Source of the DNA: Nipponacmea schrenckii
Taxonomy: Eukaryota > Mollusca > Gastropoda > Lottiidae
Length of the DNA stretch: 64,000 nucleotides
Reading direction: 5' to 3'
NCBI GenBank assembly: GCA_030562195.1
Contig: JAUJPP010000005.1
Location: 1,736,001 to 1,800,000 of the forward strand
Shown: positions 43,741 through 55,600 of the stretch, piece after piece
Layout of the letters: each line of letters opens with the position of its first letter
Numbering within the stretch: position 1 is the stretch's first letter
Notes under the pieces: generated by a model
Databases searched by the model: none
Seen by the model: the letters and a program-made list of their open reading frames with translations, nothing else
What the model was told of the DNA's origin: nothing
Position numbers and translations under genes: made by a program

Positions 43741-43854
43741 TTTAAGTTATCAAAACTGACCTACTCTCAGTTTGTGACTAGATTAAACCAGACATTATAG
43801 TTAACTTATTATTTTGAGTGTATATTGGACTGAGTAGTCTCTATTATCCAGTTG

Positions 43855-43938
43855 CACAACCTTCCAGTATTCGAATCACGAACTTGATAGAGTGCGCACA
43901 ACTGTTATGAAATATATGATCGACTGAGCTATTATTGC
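43855..43938 (-). other. tRNA-like unit j
   Basis: Minus strand 'atagctcagtcgatcatata' head and 'cgtgattcgaatactgg' as a weak B box. Confidence 0.5.
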
Positions 43939-44189
43939 TACGTTTGTCTTGCAGTAAATAAGATAATAAACGTAAAGTAGATCTTTTAATTTTACATATT
44001 ATAAACGAGGATGTCAAAGTTATTTTTGTAGTAAAGTATGACGCATGATTGTCATATGACAATCGTCCAGACAGGGACATAACTCCAGTTATGGCATGGT
44101 GTTTTTCAACTATCTGGAAATACCATAAGCCGGAACCTACCCGGAATGGAATTGTGCTGACAAACTATATTTGAAAACTGTGTTGCGGT

Positions 44190-44345
44190 AAAATTGATTG
44201 ACATGTTGTGAGATATTTGATTGACATGTTGTGGGGTATTTGATTGACAAGTTGTGGGGTATTTGATTGACATGTTGTGATATATTTGATTGACAAGTTG
44301 TGATAATTTGATTGACAAGTTGTGAGATATTTGATTGACAAGTTG
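44190..44345. repeat. 23-bp x~7 repeat
   Basis: Unit 'tttgattgacaagttgtgag' + 'ata'. Confidence 0.88.
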
Positions 44346-44959
44346 ACCAGACCTACTTCAAGGCGTCAAGCACTGTATGTGAATTGAAAAGTTGCTTAAA
44401 TTAAAAGAAGTAGTATATCCTTAACAGTGTTTCTTATATAATGTTCTATCTACTTCTGAATGTCATTCAAGTTAAGTCAAGCACTGTATGTAAATGCAGT
44501 TATTCAATTGAATTGTATGGTAGAGAATGCAGCAAATCGCGGACACGGTCTTTCTGTCGAGGGTTTTGATTGGCTGTATGCACTAACGTACAATCGAATC
44601 AAATTGCTGCATTGCGTGATACAGGAAAAGGGTCAAATGCAAGCAAGTAGGGGTTGTTTTTTGCTGTAACGCATACCATTTTAAAACAGTTTTTAAATGC
44701 CAAGAAAAATAACTATAAGGTTTTATTAGCAAAATAGACATTCAATAATCTCACAAATATCGTTAATGATATACAACTACATCTAGAAATATTTAAACAG
44801 GCTGGAATAGGTCCGTTATCTGAAGATCACACACTTTACAACTCTTGAATAACAACATGTTTCAGGTTCTGTTTTCGTATTTCTATATCGCTCTACAATA
44901 TTGACGTATTAAGAACTATTTTAAGAGATTTGTTTTTTTTGTGTTGAAATAATATCTAT

Positions 44960-45410
44960 CTCAATCATAATCTTAATCAAGAGGTAAATCTGAATAAAGA
45001 GGCTTATCTTAACCATGATCTGAATTAAATGGTTTATCTTAACCATGATCTGAATTAAATGGTATATCTTAACTTAGATCTGAATTAAATGGTATATCGT
45101 TACCATGATCTGAATTAATCAAACTTAGCCATGATTTGAATTTAGTGGTAAATCTTAACCATGATCTGAATTATGTTGTAAATCTTAACCATGATCTGAA
45201 TTATGTTGTAAATCTTAACCATGACCTGAATTATGGTTTAAATCTTAACCATGATGTGAATTATGTTGTAAATCTTAACCATGACCTTGAATTATGTTGT
45301 AAATCTTAACCATGACCTGAATTATGTTGTAAATCTTAACCATGACCTGCATTATGTTGTAAATCCTAACCATGATCTGAATTTAAATCATCTGAATTAA
45401 GTAGTAAAGT
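44960..45410. repeat. ~30-bp x~14 repeat
   Basis: Unit 'atgatctgaattatgttgta' + 'aatcttaacc'. The left copies are the more diverged. Confidence 0.88.
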
Positions 45411-45589
45411 TCACAATAATCTCATTCTGAAATCACACACACATTTCTGACAGTCTATTAGCTGGTAGTATAATCATCAATACCATAGTCTGGAATATAT
45501 ACTACAGTAAAACCTATATTCTTCATGGAGACAGACAATAGTAATGCCATGTTGTACAAAATTGTGGTACTACCTTAGGTGACCCACAA

Positions 45590-46290
45590 AAAGCACATTA
45601 GAATACCCATAAATACTACTTAAGGTTCACATAAATACCAATTGAGGGTACCTGAAAATAAGGCTTGAGGATACCAAAAATACCACCTAGGGATACCCAC
45701 AAATACCAATTGAGGGTACCTGAAAATAAGGCTTGAGGGTACCTGCAAATACCATCTAGGGATACCCATAAAAACCACTCGAGGGTACCTACAAATGCCA
45801 ATTGAGGATACCAAAAAAAAACCACCTAGGGATACCCACAAATACCAATTGAGGGTACCTGAAAATAAGGTTTGAGGGTACCTGCAAATACCACCTAGGG
45901 ATACCAACAAATACCAATTGATTGTACCTGCAAATACCACCTAGGGATACCATCAAATACCAATTGAGGGTACACACAAATTCTACTGGAGGTTAACATT
46001 AATACCAATTGAGGTTCACATTAATACCAATTGAGGTTCACATTAATACCAATTGAGGTTCACATAAATACCAATTGAGGTTCACATTAATACCAATTGA
46101 GGTTCACATTAATACCAATTGAGGTTCACATAAATACCAATTGAGGTTCACATTAATACCAATTGAGGTTCACATAAATACCAATTGAGGTTCACATTAA
46201 TACCAATTGAGAGTACCAACGAATACCTCCTAGGGATACCAACAAATTTACTTCAGAATACCCACAAATACCATTTGAGAGTACCCAAGA
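45590..46290. repeat. Compound array with nested 22-bp units
   Basis: The left part has longer units mixing 'gggtacctgcaaatacca' and 'cctagggatacc'. From about 45990 it resolves into a clean 22-bp unit 'ataccaattgaggttcacat' + 'ta'. Reverse-strand open frames (W-Y-L-rich peptides) are artefacts. Confidence 0.88.
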
Positions 46291-46682
46291 GGCTTCTTAG
46301 AAAATTGTGGACTTCACAAGGATTACAAGGGGCTGCTATATGCCAAATAAGGAAACTAGGAATTGTAGGTTAAAGGTCAAAGTAATTTAAGGTAAAACTC
46401 TGAATCAAGTTATATCTGCCATTTCTCATTTATATATAACCAATAATACTCCAGAAGACCCAGAGGTAGGTGATGCCTTTAAAGTTTCATTAAGAGCAAT
46501 ACATCTGTTCCATGGGGGTAAGATCTTTTAGGAGTTATGCTGGTAGTCCATAGACCCCAGGAGATGTTATTGGCTCCAGAAATTTTAAAACCAAGGCCCT
46601 CTTAATGATGAAGCATTAACCTTAGATACATCTATATTGATTCTCCTTCTTGTATCTGGTCCAGAATCTGTTTATGATGCTG

Positions 46683-49600
46683 TTATTCAATTGCAGCTTC
46701 ACCATCTGTTGTTTTGGGTTCTGATGGCTCAGAAAATCCAAGCTTACTTGTATATTTGAAGGTTATGAGTACGATAAACTGCAAGAGAAATACAGAACGA
46801 AGTTTGTTTCTATAGTACAGTGGTAAGAGAGTTGCTTGGATACTGGAGTGTGAAAGTCTAATGACCTTATATAAGTCATCTTCACTCACAATTCCAGTCA
46901 ACCCAGCTGTAAATGGGTATGGATAATCTAGTACAGAGCAATGCCAAGAGGTTTGGTCAAGGACCAGCTGGTAGAAAGGATCCTCATTATTCCAGTCACT
47001 CCAGTTGTAATTGGGTACAGATAATGTAGAAAAGAGCAATGCCAAGAGGTTTGGTCGAGGACCAGCTGGTAGAAAGGATCCTCATTATTCCAGTCAACCC
47101 AGCTGTAAATGGGTACAGATAATGTAGAAAAGAGCAATGCCAAGAGGTTTGGTCGAGGACCAGCTGGTAGAAAGGATCCTCATTATTCCAGTCAACCCAG
47201 CTGTAAATGGGTACAGATAATGTAGAAAAGAGCAATGCCAAGAGGTTTGGTCGAGGACCAGCTGGTAGAAAGGATCCTCATTATTCCAGTCAACCCAGCT
47301 GTAAATGGGTACAGATAATCTAGGAAAGATCAATACCAAGAGGTTTGGTCATGACCAGCTGGTAGAAAGGATCCTCATTATTCCGGTTAACCCAGCTGTA
47401 AATGGGTACAGATAAGCTGGCCTGGTCATCTTTTTCAAATCACAAGAAATGATAAAGGCAGTCACAAGAAGAAAACAGAATAACTTACAGCTACTATATA
47501 CAGGAATCCACAGGACGATGAAGCCCAATCGAAACCAAATGAATCTGCTATAACACCTCCTAAAGATGGACCAACAAATGCCCTGAAAATAGCAAAGGAA
47601 AACATAGATATTTGTGGCAGTATTTGCAATCGAAACAGAGCTTATAACTTCACTTATTGTGTAACCTGCTTGATGAAAATGGGAAAAACACGCTCCCACC
47701 TTGGTCATTAGTTATGCTCATAGGCCATGCATGGAACTTTTACCATTGACCGATGTCCCTTAAGGCCCTGTTTATATATTGTAAATACAATTGTTAAGGC
47801 CATTAAAAGACTGACAAGCATGACAATCAATTGTTCCTACTATAAAAGCCATCCAAAATACTTGCACCGTGATCATTAACATTATTTTTGGTACCTCTCG
47901 TCTTCAAGTAATATTTTCCATACAAATATCACAAAAATTAAATTTAATCATTTAAGTTTTCTTCAAATTTTTCACAATAAATATTCACCTTATAGATAAT
48001 AACCATATTGAGCCATCGTTAAAATCATAATTCAATCTTTTACACAAATCAATTTTACCGCGAATGTCGATGAAGGTAGACAAAATGGCGGATCCTCAAC
48101 ATCGAATTGCGGCATTTTCGTTGGGAAAAACTAGTAAATTTTTTTGTAACCGTATAAAGTGCGCACCCACTCTTTGATGGGGCCGTTTTAGAGTAAAAAC
48201 CTGCGCATTATACGGTAAACTGAACTGTGCATCTATGTCAAAAGCATGCTTACCCTAAAGAAAATGTTGAATTAAACAAACCACTCACTAAACCAAAAGT
48301 ATCTAAATTCTCCTCCATGCCTAATTGCCTGAAACACAAACATATACCTGTTACAGAAGAATATGCACATTTTATACGCAAATATACAGTATTGGGCTCT
48401 CTAACAGTAACAGGTTTGAAGGTTAAAAAATGCGCATTATACTCAGAAGTATACAGTATTGGGCTCTCTAACAGTAACAGGTTTGAAGGTTAAAAAATGC
48501 GCGTTATACTCAGAAATATACAGTATGTGTTACACTTACTTGGCCCCATTTAAAATGCCTTTAAATGTTGTTATAAGTGCCACCCCAACAGTGGCACCAA
48601 ATATAAGTAATGTCACAATGATTAACCATAGAGCATATGGCAGGAATGGAAAGAATGGAGCTGGCCCCAGAAAGAGGAACCCTACACCTGATGTGGCACA
48701 ACCTACAGCCATCATCCCTCCTATCCAACCCTGAAATTATAAAAGAGAATTCTGTAAACATTATCCATTGTATCCACTAAGAACTGAAGCAACAAAAGAT
48801 GGAGCATAAGCATGTAAGAGCATCAGAAGCTTGATTCAGGATCAAGGCATCAAAAGTTTGCATCAGCTCAAACCTCTGTTGTAAGCATCAGTAAATGAAT
48901 CCTCTCTAATCATCAGCAAATGGATCATCTGTGAGCATAAGCAAATGGATCCTCTATAAGAATCATCTATAACATATTAACAACAAAAACTTACTGTGGA
49001 ATCTCCAAGGTAACCAAATATTGGTGCTGTCAACCCATAGACTCCAGGAGCACATAGAAATATCAAACCAACTTCAAATGTACTTAATTTAAACTAAAAA
49101 TAAACCAAAGCAATGAGAAACAAATCCAGGGGAAAGAGTGGGATCTATCAATATTCTAGATTATTTGGGTTGCTGTTTCTTATTTCTTTCATCAGAGAGA
49201 CAGAGATTTTTTCAGAATAAATAGAGGGTGCATAGATAATCCAAGAAAGATCAGTTCCAAGAGGTTAGGCCAAGGATCAGCTGGTTGAAAGAATCATTAA
49301 CTGTGAACTGCAGTTGTTATCCTTGTAAAATATAGTTGGCCAAGGACCAGCTAGAAAGAATCATTAATAGTTAACTGAAGTTGTTATCCTTGTATAATAT
49401 AGATGTTTCTGTTTCCTTTTGTCTCAATTTCACAGTATTTCAACAAGAGTAGGTAACAATCATTAACTTACCTTTTCTAAATGTGATGCTAAAGTAGGAT
49501 CTAAAAACCCTAGAGAAAATGATCCACAAAATATGGTGAAACACACCACCAAGACCAGCGGACTGCGTAAAAGGGACAGAAGTGATCCTTTAAAGGGAGG

Positions 49601-52600
49601 ACGAGTCTCTGAAAGGAGAAAGCACCAAGATATTCAAATATCATTCCATTATAGTGTTTGGGTCCAATAAATGGTAGTTGTGGGTTATAATTAGGGTCAG
49701 CATGTGGAAGCCTTGTGACAGTTGTTATGCTTCATTATTCCAGACCACATAGCTGGAATGAGTACACATATCTGAGAAAAGCAATACCAAGAGGATTGGC
49801 CATAGTTCAGATTTCTCAATGACCCTACTGGACCAGAGTGATATCAAATGTGCTGAAGAGAGTATTGGCTACTAGAGAGGATCTTTGGGATCCTAAATTT
49901 TATCCAATTACTAAGAGATTGGATTCTGAAGCATCTGAAGAAGCAACAGCACTAGGCATAAAATAAGACCTACCATTTTCTTCAGGCATCAGGCAAAATG
50001 AAACCAGACCACACATAATCAATATAGTTCCCATTACCCAGAATGGCAACCCGTAACCTCCAAGCTAGAAAGGAAAGAAATTATATGCTAAGCAAGCCAC
50101 CATCTATCTCCCTGAACCACTATGACTACCTTAGCAAGTTACCACTCAAGCTCCCTCCTCAAGTTACCTAAATCTCCCTCAAGTTCCCTCAAGCTCTGCA
50201 TAGCTCCCTCAAGTTACCCAAGTTACCCAAGTCTCCCCCAAGGCTCCTCAAGCTCTCCCAAATTCCCCTAAGCTCTCTCAAATTCCCCCAAGCTCCCTCA
50301 AATTCCCCCAAGCTTCCTTAAGTTCCCTCAAAACCCCCAAGGTCCATCAAGCTCCTCAACCATGACAATGAATATTAGTACTGGTAGTAAAAATGGTCTT
50401 CCAGGTCTAAAGATATACATTACTATAATCACATACCTCATATAAAGCTCCACCTATTGGTGGTCCTAACATCAAACCTAGACCACTAAACGTTTCTAAG
50501 GTACCCTGAAAATTTCAAACAGAAACTTATAGAACTGTAAGGTAATATGTGCTAATCTTAACTTCCTGTACAGGCAGTAATGAAGAAGGGTGGCCCATGA
50601 TGAAGATACAATGGTGTTTCTAGCACAGAGACTGGTCTGGTCATTACCTCCCCTTCCCTATCTTAATTTGCTGTATAGGCAATAATGAAGAAGGGTGAAG
50701 CACAACGAATATATAGCAGTGTTTCTATGATGGGAGTATGATTCCCTAGAACAGAGACTGGCCTGGTTATTACCTTCCCTTCCCTATCTTAACTGCCTTA
50801 CAGAAATAGTTGAACAGAAGTATAAGACAATTGGACCTCACACCACAACCTGGGCTGGCTGTCTGTAATTTCTTTTACCAAACATAGCTGAAAACTGACT
50901 AACCAACTCTAAAGCCTACATGGGAAAGGAAATTCCCTTGATGATTCTGCACCCACAAAATCTAATACACAATCCTCTACACTATACTTCATTGAAACAC
51001 AACAGCAAATGTGCCATCCAAGGTAATATATACTTACAAAAACTGTTGCTACACTATTCGGAAATTCGTAGGCAATTATAGCAAAACTGGCAGTGACGAA
51101 CATTGAACATCCTATAGCTTCAACTGTTCGACACAAGAAGCACATAACGATGAAAACATTTCCAGGCGGACATTTATCCAAAACTCTGAAAAAAAAACCC
51201 AAAATTTGTTTTAATCTTATTGACATCAAACAGACCTAGAACTAATCTTATGGTGGTCAAATTGTGTAAAGGGTACATGTTATTTCTGCAAAAGTTACTT
51301 TCAGTCTGGGCAGAAGCTAAGGGTGGCAAGCTATGCAAGGTTTGGGGGAGGGGGCACAATGTGTCCCCCCAAAAAAAAATTGGCCACTGTAGATAAAGAG
51401 CGTCTGTAATGTGTCACAACAGACCCATCTCATAACCCTAGACCATACCCTATTGCCCCTTCTAATACTTGCCGCTCCTGATATATTACTTGCCCCTCCT
51501 GATATATTACTTGTCCCTCCTGGTATATTACTTGTCCCTCCTGGTATATTACTTGCCCCTCTGCACTATCAAATTTCATTATGGGTCTGATTTAGTCAGT
51601 AAAACTGTTTCCAAAAGAATCTTACCCAAATAAAACGGAGCAACAACCACACATAAAAATACCAGACACAAACAAAAACTTAGGTCCTATTTTCGTTAAC
51701 TGGAAAACAAAATTCATAAAATTTATTCAAGGTATGCACTTATTAAGGAAGTGTGTTATGTGTTTTATTATTAAAGAAATGTGTGTTATGTACCTTGTTA
51801 TTAAAGAAGTGTGTTATGTACCTTGTTATTAAAGAAGTGTGTTATGTACCTTGTTATTAAAGAAGTGTTATGTATTTTGTTATTAAAGAAGTGTGTTATG
51901 TACCTTGTTATTAAAGAAGTGTGTCATGTACCTTGTTATTAAAGAAGTGTGTTATATACCTTGTTATTAAAGAAGTGTGTTATATACCTTGTTATTAAAG
52001 AAGTGTGTTATGAACCTTGTTATTAAAGAAGTGTGTTATATACCTTGTTATTAAAGAAGTGTGTTATATACCTTGTTATTAAAGAAGTGTGTTATATACC
52101 TTGCTATTAAAGAAGTGTGTTATGTACCTTGTTATTAAAGAAGTGTGTTATGTGTACCTTGTTATTAAAGAAGTGTGTTATGTACCTTGTTATTAAAGAC
52201 GTGTTTTATGTACCTTGTAATTAAAGAAGTGGGATATGTACCTTGTAATTAAAGAAGTGTGTTATATACCTTGTTATTAAAGAAGTGTGTTATGTACCTT
52301 GTTATTAAAGTAGTGTGTTATGTACCTTGTTATTAAAGAAGTGTGTTATGTACCTTGTTATTAAAGAAGTGTGTTATGTACCTTGTTATTAAAGAAGTGT
52401 GTTATGTACCTTTTATTAAAGAGTGTGTTATGTACTTTGATATTAAAGAAGTGTGTTATGTACCTGTTATTAAAGAAGTGTGTTATGTACCTTGTTATTA
52501 AAGAAGTGTGTTATATACCTTGTTATTAAAGAAGTGTTATGTACCTGTTATTAAAGAAGTGTGTTATTACCTTGTTATTAAAGAAGTGTGTATGTACCTT

Positions 52601-55600
52601 GTTATTAAAGAAGTGTGTTATGTACCTTGTTATTATAGAAGTGTGTTATTACCTTGTTAATAAAGAAGTGTGTTATGTACCTTGTTATTAAAGAAGTGTG
52701 TTATATACCTTGTTATTAAAGAAGTGTGTTATGTTCCTGTTTTAAAGAGTGTGTTATGTACTTGTTACTAAAGAAGTGTGTTATGTATTTGTTATTAAAG
52801 AAGTGTGTTATATACCTTGTTATTAAAGAGTGTGTTATCTACCTTGATATTAAAGAAGTTGTTATGTACCTTGTTATTAAAGAAGTTGTTATGTACTTGT
52901 TATTAAAGAAGTGTGTTATGTACCTTGTTATTAAAGAAGTGTGTTATGTACCTTCGTTATTAAAGAAGTGTGTTATTACCTTGTTATTAAAGAAGTGTTT
53001 ATTACCTTGTTATAAAGAAGTGTGTTATGTACTTGTTATTAAAGAAGTGTGTTATGTATCTTGTTATTAAAGAAGTATGTTATAACCTTGTTATTAAAGA
53101 AGTGTGTTATGTATTTGTTATTAAAGAAGTGTGTTATATACCTTGTTATTAAAGAAGTGTGTTATGTACCTTGTTATTAAAGAAGTGTGTTATGTTTTGT
53201 TATTAAAGAAGTGTGTTATATACCTTGTTATTAAGAAGTTGTTATGTACCTTGTTATTAAGAAGTGTGTTATGTACTTGTTATTAAAGAAGTGTGTTATG
53301 TGTATCTTGTTATTAAAGAAGTGTGTTATATACCTTGTTATTAAAGAAGTGTGTTATGTACCTTGTTATTAAAGAAGTGTGTTATGTACCTTGTTATTAA
53401 AGAAGTGTGTTATGTACCTTGTTATTAAAGAAGTGTGTTATGTACCTTGTTATTAAAGAAGTGTGTTATGTTCTTGTTATTAAAGAAGTGTGTTATGTAC
53501 CTTGTTATTAAAGAAGTGTGTTATGTACCTTGTTATTAAAGAAGTGATGTTATGTACTTGTTATTAAAGAAGTGTGTTATGTACCTTGTTATTAAAGAAG
53601 TGTGTTATATACCTTGCTATTAAAGAAGTGTGTTATGTACCTTGTTATTAAAGAAGTGTGTTATGTACCTTGTTATTAAAGAAGTGTGTTATATACCTTG
53701 TTATTAAAGAAGTGTATTATGTACCTTGTTATTAAAGAAGTGTGTTATATACCTTGTTATTAAAGAAGTGTGTTATGTACCTTGTTATTAAAGAAGTGTG
53801 TTATATACCTTGTTATTAAAGAAGTGTGTTATATACCTTGTTATTAAAGAAGTGTGTTATATACCTTGTTATTAAAGAAGTGTGTTATGACCTTGTTATT
53901 AAAGAAGTGTATTATACCTCAATATATTAGCAATTTAATGCTGACACATGGCCAACTTCCAGAAACACTGGCCCTGCCATCAGAATATTATAATTCTAAA
54001 AACTTACAAAATATCCAAAAACAGGAGAGGTAACAAAAATGACAAACTCAAAACAACTAAAATAAAACCAACAGTAGATTGAGAAGCACCTTTCTTCCCA
54101 GCCTGAAACAGAAAAAAAAAGATTTTTAGGCATCAAAACTCAAAAACAGGGAACAGGTGCCTTGGGTGACGTCTGGTGTAAACACAGTAAAACAGTAGAT
54201 GACCTTCTAAAAAGAATTGGCGATGTCTGGTGTTTCTATAAACAGACAATAGTACAACAGTAGATCACCATTCTAGAATACAACCCAGAGTTAGGTGATG
54301 TCTAGTGTTTCTATAAACAGACAATAGTACAACAGTGGACCATTTTCTAGAATAGAACCCAGAGTTAGGCGATGTCTGGTGTTTCAGTAAAACAGACAAT
54401 AGTACAACAGTGGACCATTTTCTAGAATATAAGCCAGAATTAGGTGATGTCAGTAAAACAGACAATAGTACCACATGTGATCACCCTTCTTAAATATAAC
54501 CCAGAGTTTGGAATATAACCCAGAGCATGGAATATAACCCAGAGTTAGGTGATGTCTGGTGTGTCTATAAACAGACAATAGTACAACAGGTGATCACCTT
54601 TGAAATAGAACCCAGAGATTGGTGACATAAAAAACACTAGTAAAGTTACCTCTATGGGTAAAAGAGGACCAGGCATGGAAAACATGACATATCCCAGAAA
54701 GGAAGTCCACATTAAAATCCAGAACATAACTCGTTCACGATATTTTCTACGTTTCTTTATTTCATCTTCGGAGAGATCCAAAATCAACATTTTTTCCTCG
54801 CAGAATCCATCCATTTTATTGCCCAACTTGTGCTCTAAATGTTACATTTGCAAAATAATATTAAAACTAAAATCAAAACTGATACAAAATAGCAAACACA
54901 GGAGCAAAACGCCATTTAATTTGCAGTCATGTAACTGTACCATTGACAAAACTGCTTTGTTAGCAGCTATGTCTTAGATCAAAGCAGAATTACAGGAACC
55001 ACAGACATCTGATTGAAAATTGTAATGGTGTAAATTGATGCTATCAGTGTCCCTGATACACATACGAAAGTTTAGCAAACTTCTTAACAATTCCTTTGAA
55101 TTAGCAACTCTTGAAGAAAACAATCCAATCCAACAAACAAGTTCTCAATCAGCAACTTCACTTGCCAATCAATGTTTGAGAACTTACCAACCAATATTTG
55201 AGAACTTACCAACCACTATTTTGATAACTTACCAAGCAATGTTTAAAAACTTACCAACCAATGTTTGAAAACTTACTAACCAGTGTTTGAGTGTTTACTA
55301 ACCAATGTTTGAGAGCTTACCAACCAATGTTTGAGAACTTACTAACCAATGTTTAAAAACTTACTAACCAATGTTTGAAAACTTACCAACCAATATTAGA
55401 GAACTTACTAAGCAATGTTTGAGAACTTACCAACCAATGTTTGAGAACTTACCAACCAATATTTGAGAACTTACCAACCAATATTTGAGAACTTACCAAC
55501 CAATGTTTGAGAACTTACCAACCAATGTTTGAGAACTTACCAACCAATATTTGAGAACTTACCAACCAATATTTGAGAACTTACCAACCAATTTTTGAGA

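Larger units (their letters stand above)
37171..46682. other. Intergenic interval between convergent ASAP and SLC18B1-like genes
   Basis: 9.5 kb with no conserved coding exon on either strand. Contents are the ASAP 3' UTR, several minisatellites and a tRNA-like cluster, listed separately. Stretches 40060-41100 and 44400-44950 hold nothing I can name. Confidence 0.7.

Noticed and set aside
45616..45977. Overlapping reverse-strand open frames with W/Y/L-rich repeats
   Set aside because: They follow a tandem repeat with unit variants; no start context, splice sites or homology.
46928..47339. Reverse-strand open frames repeating the peptide SWSSTKPLGIALF
   Set aside because: They are read-through of the amplified SINE-1 body.
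52726..53070. Open frame of YLLLKKCVM-type repeats
   Set aside because: Translation of the 28-bp satellite; indels shift its frame repeatedly.
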